Source: Pseudomonadota bacterium
GTDB lineage: Bacteria; Pseudomonadota; Gammaproteobacteria; Burkholderiales; JABEVD01
Reading direction: 5' to 3'
Length of the DNA stretch: 64,000 nucleotides
NCBI GenBank assembly: GCA_021802545.1
Contig: JAJZRS010000001.1
Span: forward strand, 94,822 to 158,821
Positions 18,207-26,638 of this stretch are shown here, in pieces; within the stretch, counting starts at the first letter, position 1; each line of letters begins with the position of its first letter. The translations under genes were made by a program, and so were the position numbers. Under the pieces are notes generated by a model. It was not told the origin of the DNA. It did not search any database and was given only the letters and a program-made list of their open reading frames with translations.

Positions 18207-19826
18207 ATGCAGGCAAATTCGGAAAACAACGTTCCCATCGACGATATTTTCAGATGGATTGATGAGCTCAATCAAATCGGTGCTTCTCTTTCAAGCGAGC
18301 AGAATATCAGCGTGCTGCTCGAGACAATCCTGATTTCGGCGATGAGCATCGCGAATGCGGACGGCGGGACGCTTTATCGCATTGTCGACGGCAAATGGAT
18401 CAAGTTCGAGACCCTCAGGACGGAGTCCCTGGGCATTGCCATGGGCGGCACGACAGGCAAGGAAATCACTTTTCCCCTCATCCCCCTTTACCAGGAAAGC
18501 GGGCAGCCGAACGACTCCCTGGTGGTGGCCAATGCGGTGCTGAAGGACTGCACCATCAACATCCGTGATGTCTACGAAGCGGAAGGGTTCGATTTTTCTG
18601 GAACGCGAAAATTCGACGAGAGAACGGGCTATCGCTCCGAGTCTTTCCTGACCGTTCCGATGAAGAACCACGAGCAGGAAATCATCGGCGTGCTCCAGCT
18701 CATCAATGCGAAAGACAGGAAGACGGGCGAGATCATCGGTTTTTCTGCAGTCGACCAGAATTTTGCCGAGTCGCTCGCTTCCCAGGCCGCGATTGCGTTG
18801 ACCAACCGCCAGCTCATCCTCCAGCTGGAAGAGCTGTTCGAATCCTTCATCAAGGTCATCAACTATGCGATTGAAAGGAAATCCGACTATACGGGCAAGC
18901 ATTTGGAGCGCGTTCCCGAGTTGACCATGATGCTGGCCGAGGCGGCCAACGACGCGGACGAGGGGCCGTTGAAGGATTTTCGCATGACCGAGCGCGACCG
19001 TATGGAACTGAGGATTGCCGGTTTGCTGCACGATTGCGGGAAAATCGTGACCCCGGTCCATGTGGTGGACAAGTCGACCAAGCTGGAAACGATATTCGAC
19101 AGGATACATACTGTCGAGGCCAAGTTCGGCTCGCTGCGACGTGATGCGGAAATAGACTATCTGAAGGGCGTCATGGCCTCCCCAGAAAGGCAGGCCGAAC
19201 TGGAAGACGCTTACCGAAAGACCCTCGTCCAGCTCGATGAAGATCTCGCCTTCCTGCAAAAATGCAATGTCGGCGGGGAATTCATGAACGACGCGGATAT
19301 CGCGCGGGTCAAGGACATGGCTGCACGATACCAGGTGGACGGCAAGAACCTGCTCACCGAAGAGGAGATCGATAATTTGACGATCAGGCGCGGCACGCTG
19401 AATGCGGCCGAGCGGCAGATCATCAATGATCACATCAAGGTGACCATAGAAATGCTCGAAGCGCTGCCCTGGCCGAACCGCCTCAAGAACGTGACGGAAT
19501 ATGCCGGCGGGCATCACGAGAAAATGGACGGGACGGGCTACCCCAAGGGATTGAAGCGCGAAAACATGTCCATCCAGGCGAGGATGATGGGCATCGCGGA
19601 CATCTTCGAGGCGCTGACCGCCTGCGACCGGCCCTACAAGAAAGGCAAGACATTGACGGAATCGCTCGCTATCCTGGGCAAGTTCTGTCTCGACAATCAC
19701 ATCGATCCGGATCTTTTCGATCTTTTCGTCAGGCGCAAGGTTTATCTGCAGTATGCCAAGGCATTCATGAAGCCCGAGCAGATCGACGAGGTCGACCATT
19801 CTAAAATTCCGGGTTATGCGATGTGA
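18207..19826 (+). CDS. GAF-HD-GYP domain protein, putative c-di-GMP phosphodiesterase
   Basis: A 539-residue protein with a GAF domain (~25-210: ADGGTLYRIVDG, ERTGYRSESFLTVP, GVLQLINAKD) and an HD-GYP domain. The HD pair is in LLHDCGKIVTP (~275). GGHHEKMDGTGYPKGLKRE (~435) carries the GYP motif, and MMGIADIFEALTACDRPYK follows. About 110 residues lie between HDCGK and the GYP region, longer than in typical HD-GYPs, so an insertion is present. All metal ligands I can place look intact, so c-di-GMP hydrolysis is plausible. The GAF domain is closely similar in phrasing to that of the upstream ATPase. GGAGG precedes ATG 18207. Confidence 0.9.
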   Translation: MQANSENNVPIDDIFRWIDELNQIGASLSSEQNISVLLETILISAMSIANADGGTLYRIVDGKWIKFETLRTESLGIAMGGTTGKEITFPLIPLYQESGQPNDSLVVANAVLKDCTINIRDVYEAEGFDFSGTRKFDERTGYRSESFLTVPMKNHEQEIIGVLQLINAKDRKTGEIIGFSAVDQNFAESLASQAAIALTNRQLILQLEELFESFIKVINYAIERKSDYTGKHLERVPELTMMLAEAANDADEGPLKDFRMTERDRMELRIAGLLHDCGKIVTPVHVVDKSTKLETIFDRIHTVEAKFGSLRRDAEIDYLKGVMASPERQAELEDAYRKTLVQLDEDLAFLQKCNVGGEFMNDADIARVKDMAARYQVDGKNLLTEEEIDNLTIRRGTLNAAERQIINDHIKVTIEMLEALPWPNRLKNVTEYAGGHHEKMDGTGYPKGLKRENMSIQARMMGIADIFEALTACDRPYKKGKTLTESLAILGKFCLDNHIDPDLFDLFVRRKVYLQYAKAFMKPEQIDEVDHSKIPGYAM

Positions 19827-19828
19827 CG

Positions 19829-19853
19829 TTTTTTGTCACATTGTGACGAAAAA
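19829..19853. promoter_or_regulatory. Palindrome upstream of pilA, candidate PilR-type activator site or terminator
   Basis: TTTTTTGTCAC, three bases, then GTGACGAAAAA: eleven-base arms with one mismatch. It lies about 86-110 bases upstream of the predicted pilA transcription start, the range used by sigma-54 activators. The T-tract plus TGTC arm resembles PilR recognition sequences known in Pseudomonas. It starts three bases after the HD-GYP stop, and T or A tracts flank the stem, so it could also serve as a bidirectional terminator. Confidence 0.45.
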
Positions 19854-19912
19854 TTGCTGATTAATCCGGCATGAGAATGCGCAATCGCAGAATCCGCGCC
19901 GTTCTTACCTTC

Positions 19913-19928
19913 TGGCATGCAGCTTGCT
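19913..19928 (+). promoter_or_regulatory. Sigma-54 (-24/-12) promoter of pilA
   Basis: TGGCATG, four bases, then TTGCT matches the sigma-54 consensus TGGCACG-N4-TTGCW with one change; the invariant GG (19914-19915) and GC (19926-19927) are spaced correctly. Transcription should start near 19939, leaving a leader of about 44 bases before the pilA ATG at 19983. Pilin genes of this type are often RpoN-dependent. Confidence 0.75.
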
Positions 19929-19982
19929 CTATGTGATGCAGGAGTTTTTCTCCTTACCTTCAACTTTCATAGAGGGCTTATC

Positions 19983-20432
19983 ATGAAGCAAATGCAAAAA
20001 GGTTTTACGCTGATCGAACTGATGATCGTGGTCGCGATCATCGGCATTCTGGCTGCAGTCGCCATTCCGCAGTACCAGGATTACGTTTCCCGCGCCAAGC
20101 TGTCCAAGGTCGCTTCCTTCGCTGACCCGCTCAAGACGGCAATCGGCATGTATGCTCAGGAAAACAACGCATTGCCGACCTTCGCGATCGCGGACGGCGG
20201 CAGCTGGACGAGCCTGGGCCTGACGAGCGCGCCCACGCACACCACGGAAGTCAATTCCGTATCCCTCGATGCGACCGGCGCTTTGACGCTCGGCATCGGC
20301 TTCACGGTCGGATCGACTGCCGCGCCTACCGTGAAATTCGCACCGACCCTGACCGGCACGTCGGTCACCTGGACGATGACCTGCTCCCCAACGGGGAACG
20401 CCAACATGATCAAGGTGTTCGGCTGCTCCTGA
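19983..20432 (+). CDS. pilA: Type IV pilin major subunit
   Basis: A 149-residue type IVa prepilin. The short leader MKQMQKG is cleaved before the phenylalanine of [20 protein letters not shown], with glutamate at mature position 5. The hydrophobic N-terminal helix is followed by [14 protein letters not shown] and a Ser/Thr-rich globular domain. Cys134 and Cys148 near the C-terminus form the D-region disulfide loop. ATG 19983 is fixed by the leader length. A sigma-54 promoter precedes it and a strong terminator follows, so it is a monocistronic, separately regulated gene. Confidence 0.95.
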   Translation: MKQMQKGFTLIELMIVVAIIGILAAVAIPQYQDYVSRAKLSKVASFADPLKTAIGMYAQENNALPTFAIADGGSWTSLGLTSAPTHTTEVNSVSLDATGALTLGIGFTVGSTAAPTVKFAPTLTGTSVTWTMTCSPTGNANMIKVFGCS

Positions 20433-20451
20433 TAGTCTGGTCGCAACGTAT

Positions 20452-20481
20452 AACCCGTCACCTAGGTGGCGGGTTTTTTTT
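20452..20481 (+). terminator. Rho-independent terminator of pilA
   Basis: A stem of AACCCG plus CACC, pairing with GGTG plus CGGGTT, is followed by eight T residues. It begins 20 bases after the pilA stop codon. Confidence 0.85.
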
Positions 20482-20499
20482 GCAAAGTGCGATAATCCC

Positions 20500-22149
20500 A
20501 TGCCGCTTTCACGCAAGCCAATTTTCAGTTTCGAATCCCCGATGCTGGGCAAGGCGCCGCTTCTGGTTCTGGCTTTCGCCCTTTTCGTCGCGGTAGACGC
20601 CCTATACGGGAAATTTCTCTGGAATCCTCTGGTTTTCGACGACCACAATTTCTTCAGGAAGGAAATCGTCGAACGCTATGCCCACTCAATGTTCGATTTC
20701 AGCATGAGATGGTTTTCCTACGCATCGATAGGCTGGACATACAGGCTGTTCGGCGAGGACATGATCTGGTTCAGGATGGGGAATCTGCTTCTCCATTTTT
20801 CAACGTCTCTTGCCTTGTTCTTTTTTCTGAGGCGTCTTTTCGGCGCCGTTCTGCGGGAGTCATCGGGCATTTCCGGAGACTGGCTCGCTTTTTTCGCTTC
20901 ATTGATTTTCGCGCTGCATCCCATGTCGGTCTATGCGGCGGGCTACCTCGTCGAGCGCTCGATCGTCATGGCTTCGCTCTTCGGCTTTTTGATGCTGCGA
21001 GCATATCTCGAAGGCGTATTGAGGGAAAGCAGGACATGGTTCCTGATCTCGGCCGTGTGCTATTTTCTCGCCGTCTTCTCCAAGGAGCATGCCGTCATGC
21101 TGCCCGCAGTTGCGCTCGCGATGACGCCCTTGCTGAAGAAGCCGACGATAGGTTTGATGAAGACGCTTTGGCTGCCTTTCGTCCTGTTCTTCGCTATAGG
21201 CATGTTCGTCGTCCTGAAGCAAAAAGGCGTTCTGGGGACGCCCTACGAGATTTACGGCGCTTCCATGATCGGGTCGAAGCACGTCTCGATATCGAACGCC
21301 TATCCGCTGAGCGTGGTGACGCAGTGCTGGCTTTTCTTCAAGTATCTTGGACTCTGGCTTGTTCCTGATCCTTCATGGATGGCGGTGGACATGCGCGAGC
21401 CTTTCGCATCCCGTTTTCTGTCCATGCCCCAGTTTCTGGGATTCGTCGCATTCCTGGTTTACCCCATCATTGCCCTGAAGCTGCTCTTCAGGGGAGGGCG
21501 GGCCGGCCTTTTCGGATTCGGCCTGCTTTTTCCCTATCTCCTGTTCATGACCGAACTCTCCACGGTCAGGATACAGGAGGCTTTCGTGCTCTACAGGAGC
21601 TATCTGTGGATGGGCGGATTTTTCGCCGTTCTTCCCCTCGTCTTTGCGAAGCTCCCTTCGAGGCCGGCATTCGTCATTTTGCTCGCGTCTTCCCTGGTCC
21701 TTTTTCCGCTGTCGAGAAGCGGGCTGGTCTCGTTCTCCAATCCGGTTCTGCTCTGGGGAAATGCGGCCAGGCTGACGGAAGGCAGGGAAGGGGTCAATGG
21801 GCTGGACAGGATCTACTTCAACCTGGGAAAGGCTGAACACGATGAGGGCGACTATGCGGATGCGGCCAAACACCTGACCCGGGTCATCGAGATCAGTCCG
21901 AATGTCTATCAGGCATGGTATTTGAGGGGAAGCGCCTTCTTTTATGAAGGGAAGCTGGGTGACGCCGTTTCCGATTTCGGCAAAGCCATTGCCTTGAATC
22001 CATCCTACGGGGACGCCTATTTCATGCGGGCGGTCGCCTACGGTCAGATGAAGGAAAGGGATCTCATGCTCTCCGACTTCAGGAAGGGCTGCGATCTCGG
22101 TTTTTCCAGGGCATGCTTCAAGCTGAAGGAGGAAAGCGGCCGGCTGTAG
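20500..22149 (+). CDS. GT-C-like multi-pass membrane protein with C-terminal TPRs
   Basis: A 549-residue protein with about ten membrane helices (residues ~18-430) and a C-terminal TPR region (~450-549: NLGKAEHDEGDYADAAKHL, SAFFYEGKLGDAVSDFGKAI). An Asp-Asp pair in the first loop (VFDDHNFF, D47-D48) and HPMSVYAAGYLVERS resemble GT-C glycosyltransferases of the TMTC/DUF1736 class. Its position directly after pilA suggests pilin glycosylation, which is inference. GATAAT lies three bases before ATG 20500; if that is the promoter, the in-frame ATG at 20542 is the real start. Confidence 0.75.
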   Translation: MPLSRKPIFSFESPMLGKAPLLVLAFALFVAVDALYGKFLWNPLVFDDHNFFRKEIVERYAHSMFDFSMRWFSYASIGWTYRLFGEDMIWFRMGNLLLHFSTSLALFFFLRRLFGAVLRESSGISGDWLAFFASLIFALHPMSVYAAGYLVERSIVMASLFGFLMLRAYLEGVLRESRTWFLISAVCYFLAVFSKEHAVMLPAVALAMTPLLKKPTIGLMKTLWLPFVLFFAIGMFVVLKQKGVLGTPYEIYGASMIGSKHVSISNAYPLSVVTQCWLFFKYLGLWLVPDPSWMAVDMREPFASRFLSMPQFLGFVAFLVYPIIALKLLFRGGRAGLFGFGLLFPYLLFMTELSTVRIQEAFVLYRSYLWMGGFFAVLPLVFAKLPSRPAFVILLASSLVLFPLSRSGLVSFSNPVLLWGNAARLTEGREGVNGLDRIYFNLGKAEHDEGDYADAAKHLTRVIEISPNVYQAWYLRGSAFFYEGKLGDAVSDFGKAIALNPSYGDAYFMRAVAYGQMKERDLMLSDFRKGCDLGFSRACFKLKEESGRL

Positions 22150-22170
22150 GAAAAGCTTCGGCTATAGTGG

Positions 22171-22689
22171 CTAGCGCCGATATTTCCCGACGAGTTCGGC
22201 CTTGCCCAGCACATGCCCGTCCATCGCATTTTCGATCTCGCGCATGCTTGCCATGCCGAGATCTGGAAGGGCGATGTCGAGGGCATAAAGCCTGTGGAAA
22301 TAGCGATGGGTGCCGATCGGCGGGCATGGCCCGCCGTAGGCTGTTTTCCTGAAGTCGTTCCATCCGGGCAACGTTCCCTTGGGCAGATGGCTGATCCCTT
22401 CGGAAAGGGATGAAACTTCAGGAGGGATGTTGTAGAGCAGCCAGTGGGTCCAGTCCATTTTAGGGTTGGCCGGATCGGGGGCGTCAGGGTCGTCGACGAA
22501 AAGCACGAGGCTTTTCGTGCCGGGCGGCAGAGCGCTCCAGGCAAGGGGCGGAGAGATGTTCTGTCCGTCGCAGGTATATTTCGCAGGGATCTGTCCGCCG
22601 TTTTCGAATGCAGAAGAAGTCAGAATCATGTTTCCTCCCGCAAGCGCCGCAGGCGCAGAAAATATAAGGATGGGCAAGAGCTTTTTCAT
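22171..22689 (-). CDS. YbhB/YbcL-family (PEBP-like) protein, exported
   Basis: A 172-residue protein. The signal peptide MKKLLPILIFSAPAALA is followed by the family sequence SSAFENGGQIPAKYTCDGQN, SLVLFVDDPDAPD, WTHWLLYNIPP and YGGPCPPIGTHRYFHRLYAL, the bacterial Raf-kinase-inhibitor-like signature. These proteins bind phosphate-containing ligands, but no firm role is known. The gene converges with the GT-C gene and diverges from dnaE across 47 bases. No Shine-Dalgarno sequence precedes ATG 22689; a weak TATCCT lies six bases upstream. Confidence 0.9.
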   Translation of the reverse strand: MKKLLPILIFSAPAALAGGNMILTSSAFENGGQIPAKYTCDGQNISPPLAWSALPPGTKSLVLFVDDPDAPDPANPKMDWTHWLLYNIPPEVSSLSEGISHLPKGTLPGWNDFRKTAYGGPCPPIGTHRYFHRLYALDIALPDLGMASMREIENAMDGHVLGKAELVGKYRR

Positions 22690-22721
22690 CTACCAAGGAT
22701 AGGCGAATTTTCCGCGCTCAG

Positions 22722-22730
22722 TGTTAAAAT
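22722..22730 (+). promoter_or_regulatory. Extended -10 element of dnaE, 6 bases from the ATG
   Basis: TGT followed by TAAAAT (22725-22730) forms an extended -10 box; six bases later comes the dnaE ATG at 22737. No Shine-Dalgarno sequence or clear -35 is present. The layout matches kdsD, nadE and the Tsx-like gene and predicts a leaderless transcript. Confidence 0.55.
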
Positions 22731-22736
22731 GACGGC

Positions 22737-25700
22737 ATGGCAGATCCCCGTTTCGTCCACCTGAGGCTACACAGCGAATATTCAGTGTCGGACAGCATCG
22801 TCAGGCTCGATGACGCGCTGGAAGCCGCGCGCCAGAATGGAATGCCTGCGCTCGCGCTCACCGACTTGTCCAATGTCTTCGGCCTCGTGAAGTTCTACCT
22901 GGCTGCGAGAAAATCAGGAGTCAAACCGATCGCCGGCTGCGATGTCTGGCTGGAAAAAGGGCATCGCATGCTGCTGCTTTGCCAATCCCGGCGAGGCTAT
23001 CTCAAGCTTTGCGAAATCCTGTCGCTCGCCTACAGGAAAAACCAGAACAGGGGCAGGGCGGAAGTGAGGCCGGAATGGTTCGAAGACAGCGAGGGCTTGA
23101 TCGCGCTTTCAGGCGCGCATCAAGGCGAGATCGGCCATGCGCTCTTGAACGGCGGCGATGCGCTTGAGGCTGCAAGGAAATGGAGCGCGCTTTTCCCCGG
23201 AAGATTCTACATCGAGCTGCAGCGGCTGGATGCCCAGAGCGAACTCTGCGTCCAGCATTCGATCAGGCTGGCCTCCGAACTGGGCCTGCCTGTCGTGGCG
23301 ACCCATCCGGTCCAGTTCATGAGACGCGAAGACTACAAGGCCCACGAAGCCAGGGTCTGCATCGCCGAGGGGGCCATCCTGGGGGATCAAAGGCGGGTCA
23401 GGCATTTCAGCGAGGAGCAGTATTTCAAGACCCAGGACGAGGTGGCAGCGCTTTTCTCGGACATCCCCGAAGCGCTCGAGAACAGCGTGGAAATCGCCAA
23501 ACGCTGCAACTTGACCCTCGAGATCGGCAACAACAAGCTGCCGGCTTTCCCTACGCCCCAGGGCCAGAGCCTGGAAGAATACCTGACGGAGCGCGCGATC
23601 ACCGGGCTGGACGCGCGCATGAAGCTACTCTTCCCGGAAGCTGGTGCACGTGAAAACCAGTATCCGAAATACAGGGAAAGGCTGGATTTCGAGGTCGCCA
23701 TGATCATCAGGATGGGCTTTCCAGGCTACTTCCTGATCGTCGCGGACTTCATCAACTGGGCCAAGCAGAACGGCGTTCCGGTGGGGCCGGGAAGAGGTTC
23801 GGGCGCAGGCTCGTTGGTGGCCTATTGCATCGGCATCACCGATCTCGACCCGCTCCGATACGATCTCCTTTTCGAGCGCTTCCTGAATCCAGAGCGCGTC
23901 TCCATGCCCGACTTCGACATCGACTTCTGCCAGGACGGGCGGGAACGCGTGATCGACTACGTCAGGCAGAAATACGGAGAGGAAAGCGTCTCGCAGATAG
24001 CGACCTTCGGCACCATGGCGGCCAAGGCCGTGGTGCGCGACGTCGGGCGCGTGCTCGATCTGCCTTACGGTTTCGTCGATTCACTGGCCAAGCTGATTCC
24101 CTTCGAGATCGGCATGACGCTGAAAAAAGCGCGCGAGCAGGAACCCGAGATCAACCAGCGGGCGGAGAACGAGGAGGAGGTTGCCGAGCTCCTCGAGCTC
24201 GCCACCGTCCTCGAGGGACTCACGCGCAACGTCGGCATGCATGCGGGAGGCGTGCTGATCGCACCGGGGAAACTGACCGATTTCTGCCCCATCTATTGCG
24301 CGGAAGGGAGCGATGCGTCGGTCAGTCAGTTCGACAAGGACGATGTCGAGAAGGTCGGGCTCGTCAAGTTCGACTTCCTTGGCTTGAGGACCCTCACCAT
24401 CATCGACTGGGCTGTGCGTTATCTCAGGATGCTCGACGAGAAGGCGCACGATTTTGCCATCGAAACAATTCCGCTCGACGATGCGCCCACCTATACGCTT
24501 CTGAAGTCGTGCGACACGACCGCCGTATTCCAGCTCGAATCGAGAGGGATGAAGGATCTCGTGAGGCGGTTGCAGCCTGACTGTTTCGAGGACGTCGTCG
24601 CGCTTGTCGCCCTGTTCAGGCCCGGGCCGCTTCAGTCGGGCATGGTCGACGACTTCATCAATCGCAAGCACGGCAGGGCAAAGGTCGATTATTTCCATCC
24701 CGACCTCGAGGGCGTGTTGAAGCCGACCTACGGCGTGATCGTGTACCAGGAGCAGGTGATGCAGATCGCCCAGATCCTTGGCGGCTATTCGCTGGGCGCT
24801 GCCGACCTGCTCAGACGCGCCATGGGAAAAAAGAAGCCCGAGGAAATGGCCGAGCACAGGACCATTTTCGTCGGAGGCGCTACAGAGCGCGGCGTGCCCG
24901 AATGGCAGGCGCAGCAGCTTTTCGATCTGATGGAGAAATTCGCCGAATATGGCTTCAACAAGTCCCATTCGGCAGCCTATGCGCTGGTGGCCTACCAGAC
25001 GGCCTATCTCAAGGCCCATTATTCAGCCGCCTTCATGGCGTCCACCCTCTCGGCCGACATGGACGATACCGACAAGGTGAAGAATTTCTATGTCGATTGT
25101 CTGTCCAGCGGCCTGGAATTGCTTCCCCCCGACATCAATCTGAGCGATTACCGCTTCTTTCCAGTCGATGCCAAGCGCATACGCTATGGCCTCGGCGCGG
25201 TGAAAGGGACCGGAGAGGCTGCGATACAGGCCATACTCGATGCGAGAAAAGAGGGGCCCTTCAGGGATCTTTTCGATTTCTGCAAGCGGGTGGACAAGCG
25301 CACCGTGAACAGGCGGGTGATCGAGTCCCTGGTCAGGGCGGGCGCGTTCGATGCGCTGAATGCCAACAGGCGCAGCCTGCTCGCTTCTGTCGGAACAGCG
25401 ATGGAATCCGCCGAGCAGTCGAGCCGCATGGCCAACCAGCACACGCTTTTCGGCGAAGCGGAAGAAGAATGTGCCTGCGTCGACATCCCCGATTTTTCGA
25501 TGAAGGACAGGCTGAAGGAGGAAAAGGCGAGCCTGGGCTTCTATTTCAGCGGCCATCCCTTCGATGCCGATATCGAAGAGGTTTCGCATTTCTGCAAGCT
25601 GAGGCTCCGCGATCTGAACGTCGCAAAAGGGCCAGCGAAGCCCGTCCTCCTCGCGGGCATCGTGACGGGAGCGAGGATACAGCAGACGAGGCGCGGCAGA

Positions 25701-26117
25701 ATGGCGATCGTCATGATCGACGACGGAACCGCCCAGGTCGAGGTTTCCATTTTTTCGGAAGCCTTCGAGGCCAAAAGGGAGCTCATCAAGGAAGACCAGA
25801 TCCTTATCGTCGAGGGCAAGGCGAGTTACGACGATTTTTCCGGAGGGACGCGGGTCGTCGCCGAAAATCTCTACGATATCGCAGGCGCAAGAGCGAAATT
25901 CGCCAGGGCGCTCGAATTCTATTGCGATTCCGCTTCCAACGTGGAGCGGCTGATGGATCTGATCGCGCCCTTCAAGGGAGAAGGCTGCACCGCGCGCATG
26001 GTCTACAGCAACGGCAAGGCGAGCTGCGAGGTGGAGCTTTGGCAGGTGAGGCCTGAAGATACGCTGATCGAATCGCTCAGGAACCATTTCAAGGAAGTGA
26101 GGCTGGTTTACCCATGA
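22737..26117 (+). CDS. dnaE: DNA polymerase III alpha subunit
   Basis: A 1126-residue replicative polymerase. The N-terminal PHP domain begins FVHLRLHSEYSVSDSIVR. The palm carries the catalytic aspartates in PDFDIDFCQDGRERVIDY (D392, D394). VGPGRGSGAGSLVAYCIGIT and the fingers follow. A (HhH)2 region and an OB domain (AGIVTGARIQQTRRGRMAI) lie toward the C-terminus. It is slightly shorter than E. coli DnaE (1160), normal for the family. The ATG at 22737 agrees with the family start. Its stop overlaps the cupin gene (ATGA). Confidence 0.98.
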   Translation: MADPRFVHLRLHSEYSVSDSIVRLDDALEAARQNGMPALALTDLSNVFGLVKFYLAARKSGVKPIAGCDVWLEKGHRMLLLCQSRRGYLKLCEILSLAYRKNQNRGRAEVRPEWFEDSEGLIALSGAHQGEIGHALLNGGDALEAARKWSALFPGRFYIELQRLDAQSELCVQHSIRLASELGLPVVATHPVQFMRREDYKAHEARVCIAEGAILGDQRRVRHFSEEQYFKTQDEVAALFSDIPEALENSVEIAKRCNLTLEIGNNKLPAFPTPQGQSLEEYLTERAITGLDARMKLLFPEAGARENQYPKYRERLDFEVAMIIRMGFPGYFLIVADFINWAKQNGVPVGPGRGSGAGSLVAYCIGITDLDPLRYDLLFERFLNPERVSMPDFDIDFCQDGRERVIDYVRQKYGEESVSQIATFGTMAAKAVVRDVGRVLDLPYGFVDSLAKLIPFEIGMTLKKAREQEPEINQRAENEEEVAELLELATVLEGLTRNVGMHAGGVLIAPGKLTDFCPIYCAEGSDASVSQFDKDDVEKVGLVKFDFLGLRTLTIIDWAVRYLRMLDEKAHDFAIETIPLDDAPTYTLLKSCDTTAVFQLESRGMKDLVRRLQPDCFEDVVALVALFRPGPLQSGMVDDFINRKHGRAKVDYFHPDLEGVLKPTYGVIVYQEQVMQIAQILGGYSLGAADLLRRAMGKKKPEEMAEHRTIFVGGATERGVPEWQAQQLFDLMEKFAEYGFNKSHSAAYALVAYQTAYLKAHYSAAFMASTLSADMDDTDKVKNFYVDCLSSGLELLPPDINLSDYRFFPVDAKRIRYGLGAVKGTGEAAIQAILDARKEGPFRDLFDFCKRVDKRTVNRRVIESLVRAGAFDALNANRRSLLASVGTAMESAEQSSRMANQHTLFGEAEEECACVDIPDFSMKDRLKEEKASLGFYFSGHPFDADIEEVSHFCKLRLRDLNVAKGPAKPVLLAGIVTGARIQQTRRGRMAIVMIDDGTAQVEVSIFSEAFEAKRELIKEDQILIVEGKASYDDFSGGTRVVAENLYDIAGARAKFARALEFYCDSASNVERLMDLIAPFKGEGCTARMVYSNGKASCEVELWQVRPEDTLIESLRNHFKEVRLVYP

Positions 26118-26581
26118 TCATCAGTGACGCCATGCTCGATGCGCTTTGCCTCGAGGCTTCAGCTTCTCCAAGGCGCAGGAAGAACCTGAATTTCCATAGA
26201 AGCGAAAACGCTTCATGCAACAGGCTGCTCAACGCCGTCGAGCCCGATTCTTACATCCAGCCGCATCGGCATCTTGATCCTGAGAAAGACGAATCGATCA
26301 TCCTCTTGAGGGGTAGGCTCGGCGTGCTTTTCTTTTCGGATAGCGGGGAAATCCTCCTGAAGGCTGAGCTTTCGAAAGCACTCGGCGCTTACGGCGTCGA
26401 CATCCCCCATGGCACTTGCCATACCGTGCTTTCGCTCGAGTCGGGCACGGTTTTCTTCGAGTCCAAGGCGGGCCCCTATGTCCCGTTGTCGGACCAGGAA
26501 CGCGTCCTCTGGGCGCCAAGGGAAGGGGAAAGCGGTGCATCAGTCTATCTCGAATCGCTCAGACAGCTTTTCATGTCCTGA
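26114..26581 (+). CDS. WbuC-family cupin-fold metalloprotein
   Basis: A 155-residue cupin. The family sequence includes RKNLNFHRSENASCNRLLNA, SYIQPHRHLDPEKDESIILL (metal-binding histidines) and IPHGTCHTVLSLESGTVFFE. WbuC homologues are often linked to O-antigen or to conserved housekeeping loci, without a defined reaction. The start overlaps the dnaE stop by four bases, so it is co-expressed with the polymerase gene. No LPS biosynthesis genes are adjacent. Confidence 0.85.
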   Translation: MIISDAMLDALCLEASASPRRRKNLNFHRSENASCNRLLNAVEPDSYIQPHRHLDPEKDESIILLRGRLGVLFFSDSGEILLKAELSKALGAYGVDIPHGTCHTVLSLESGTVFFESKAGPYVPLSDQERVLWAPREGESGASVYLESLRQLFMS

Positions 26582-26638
26582 TTTGCGACGCCATTACGGT
26601 GCTAATATTGAAAAGGCCTGATTAACCGCAGGGCAGCG

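Noticed and set aside
18291-19799. A 502-codon minus-strand reading frame opposite the HD-GYP gene
   Set aside because: All GAF and HD-GYP motifs are on the plus strand; the antisense translation has no family features.
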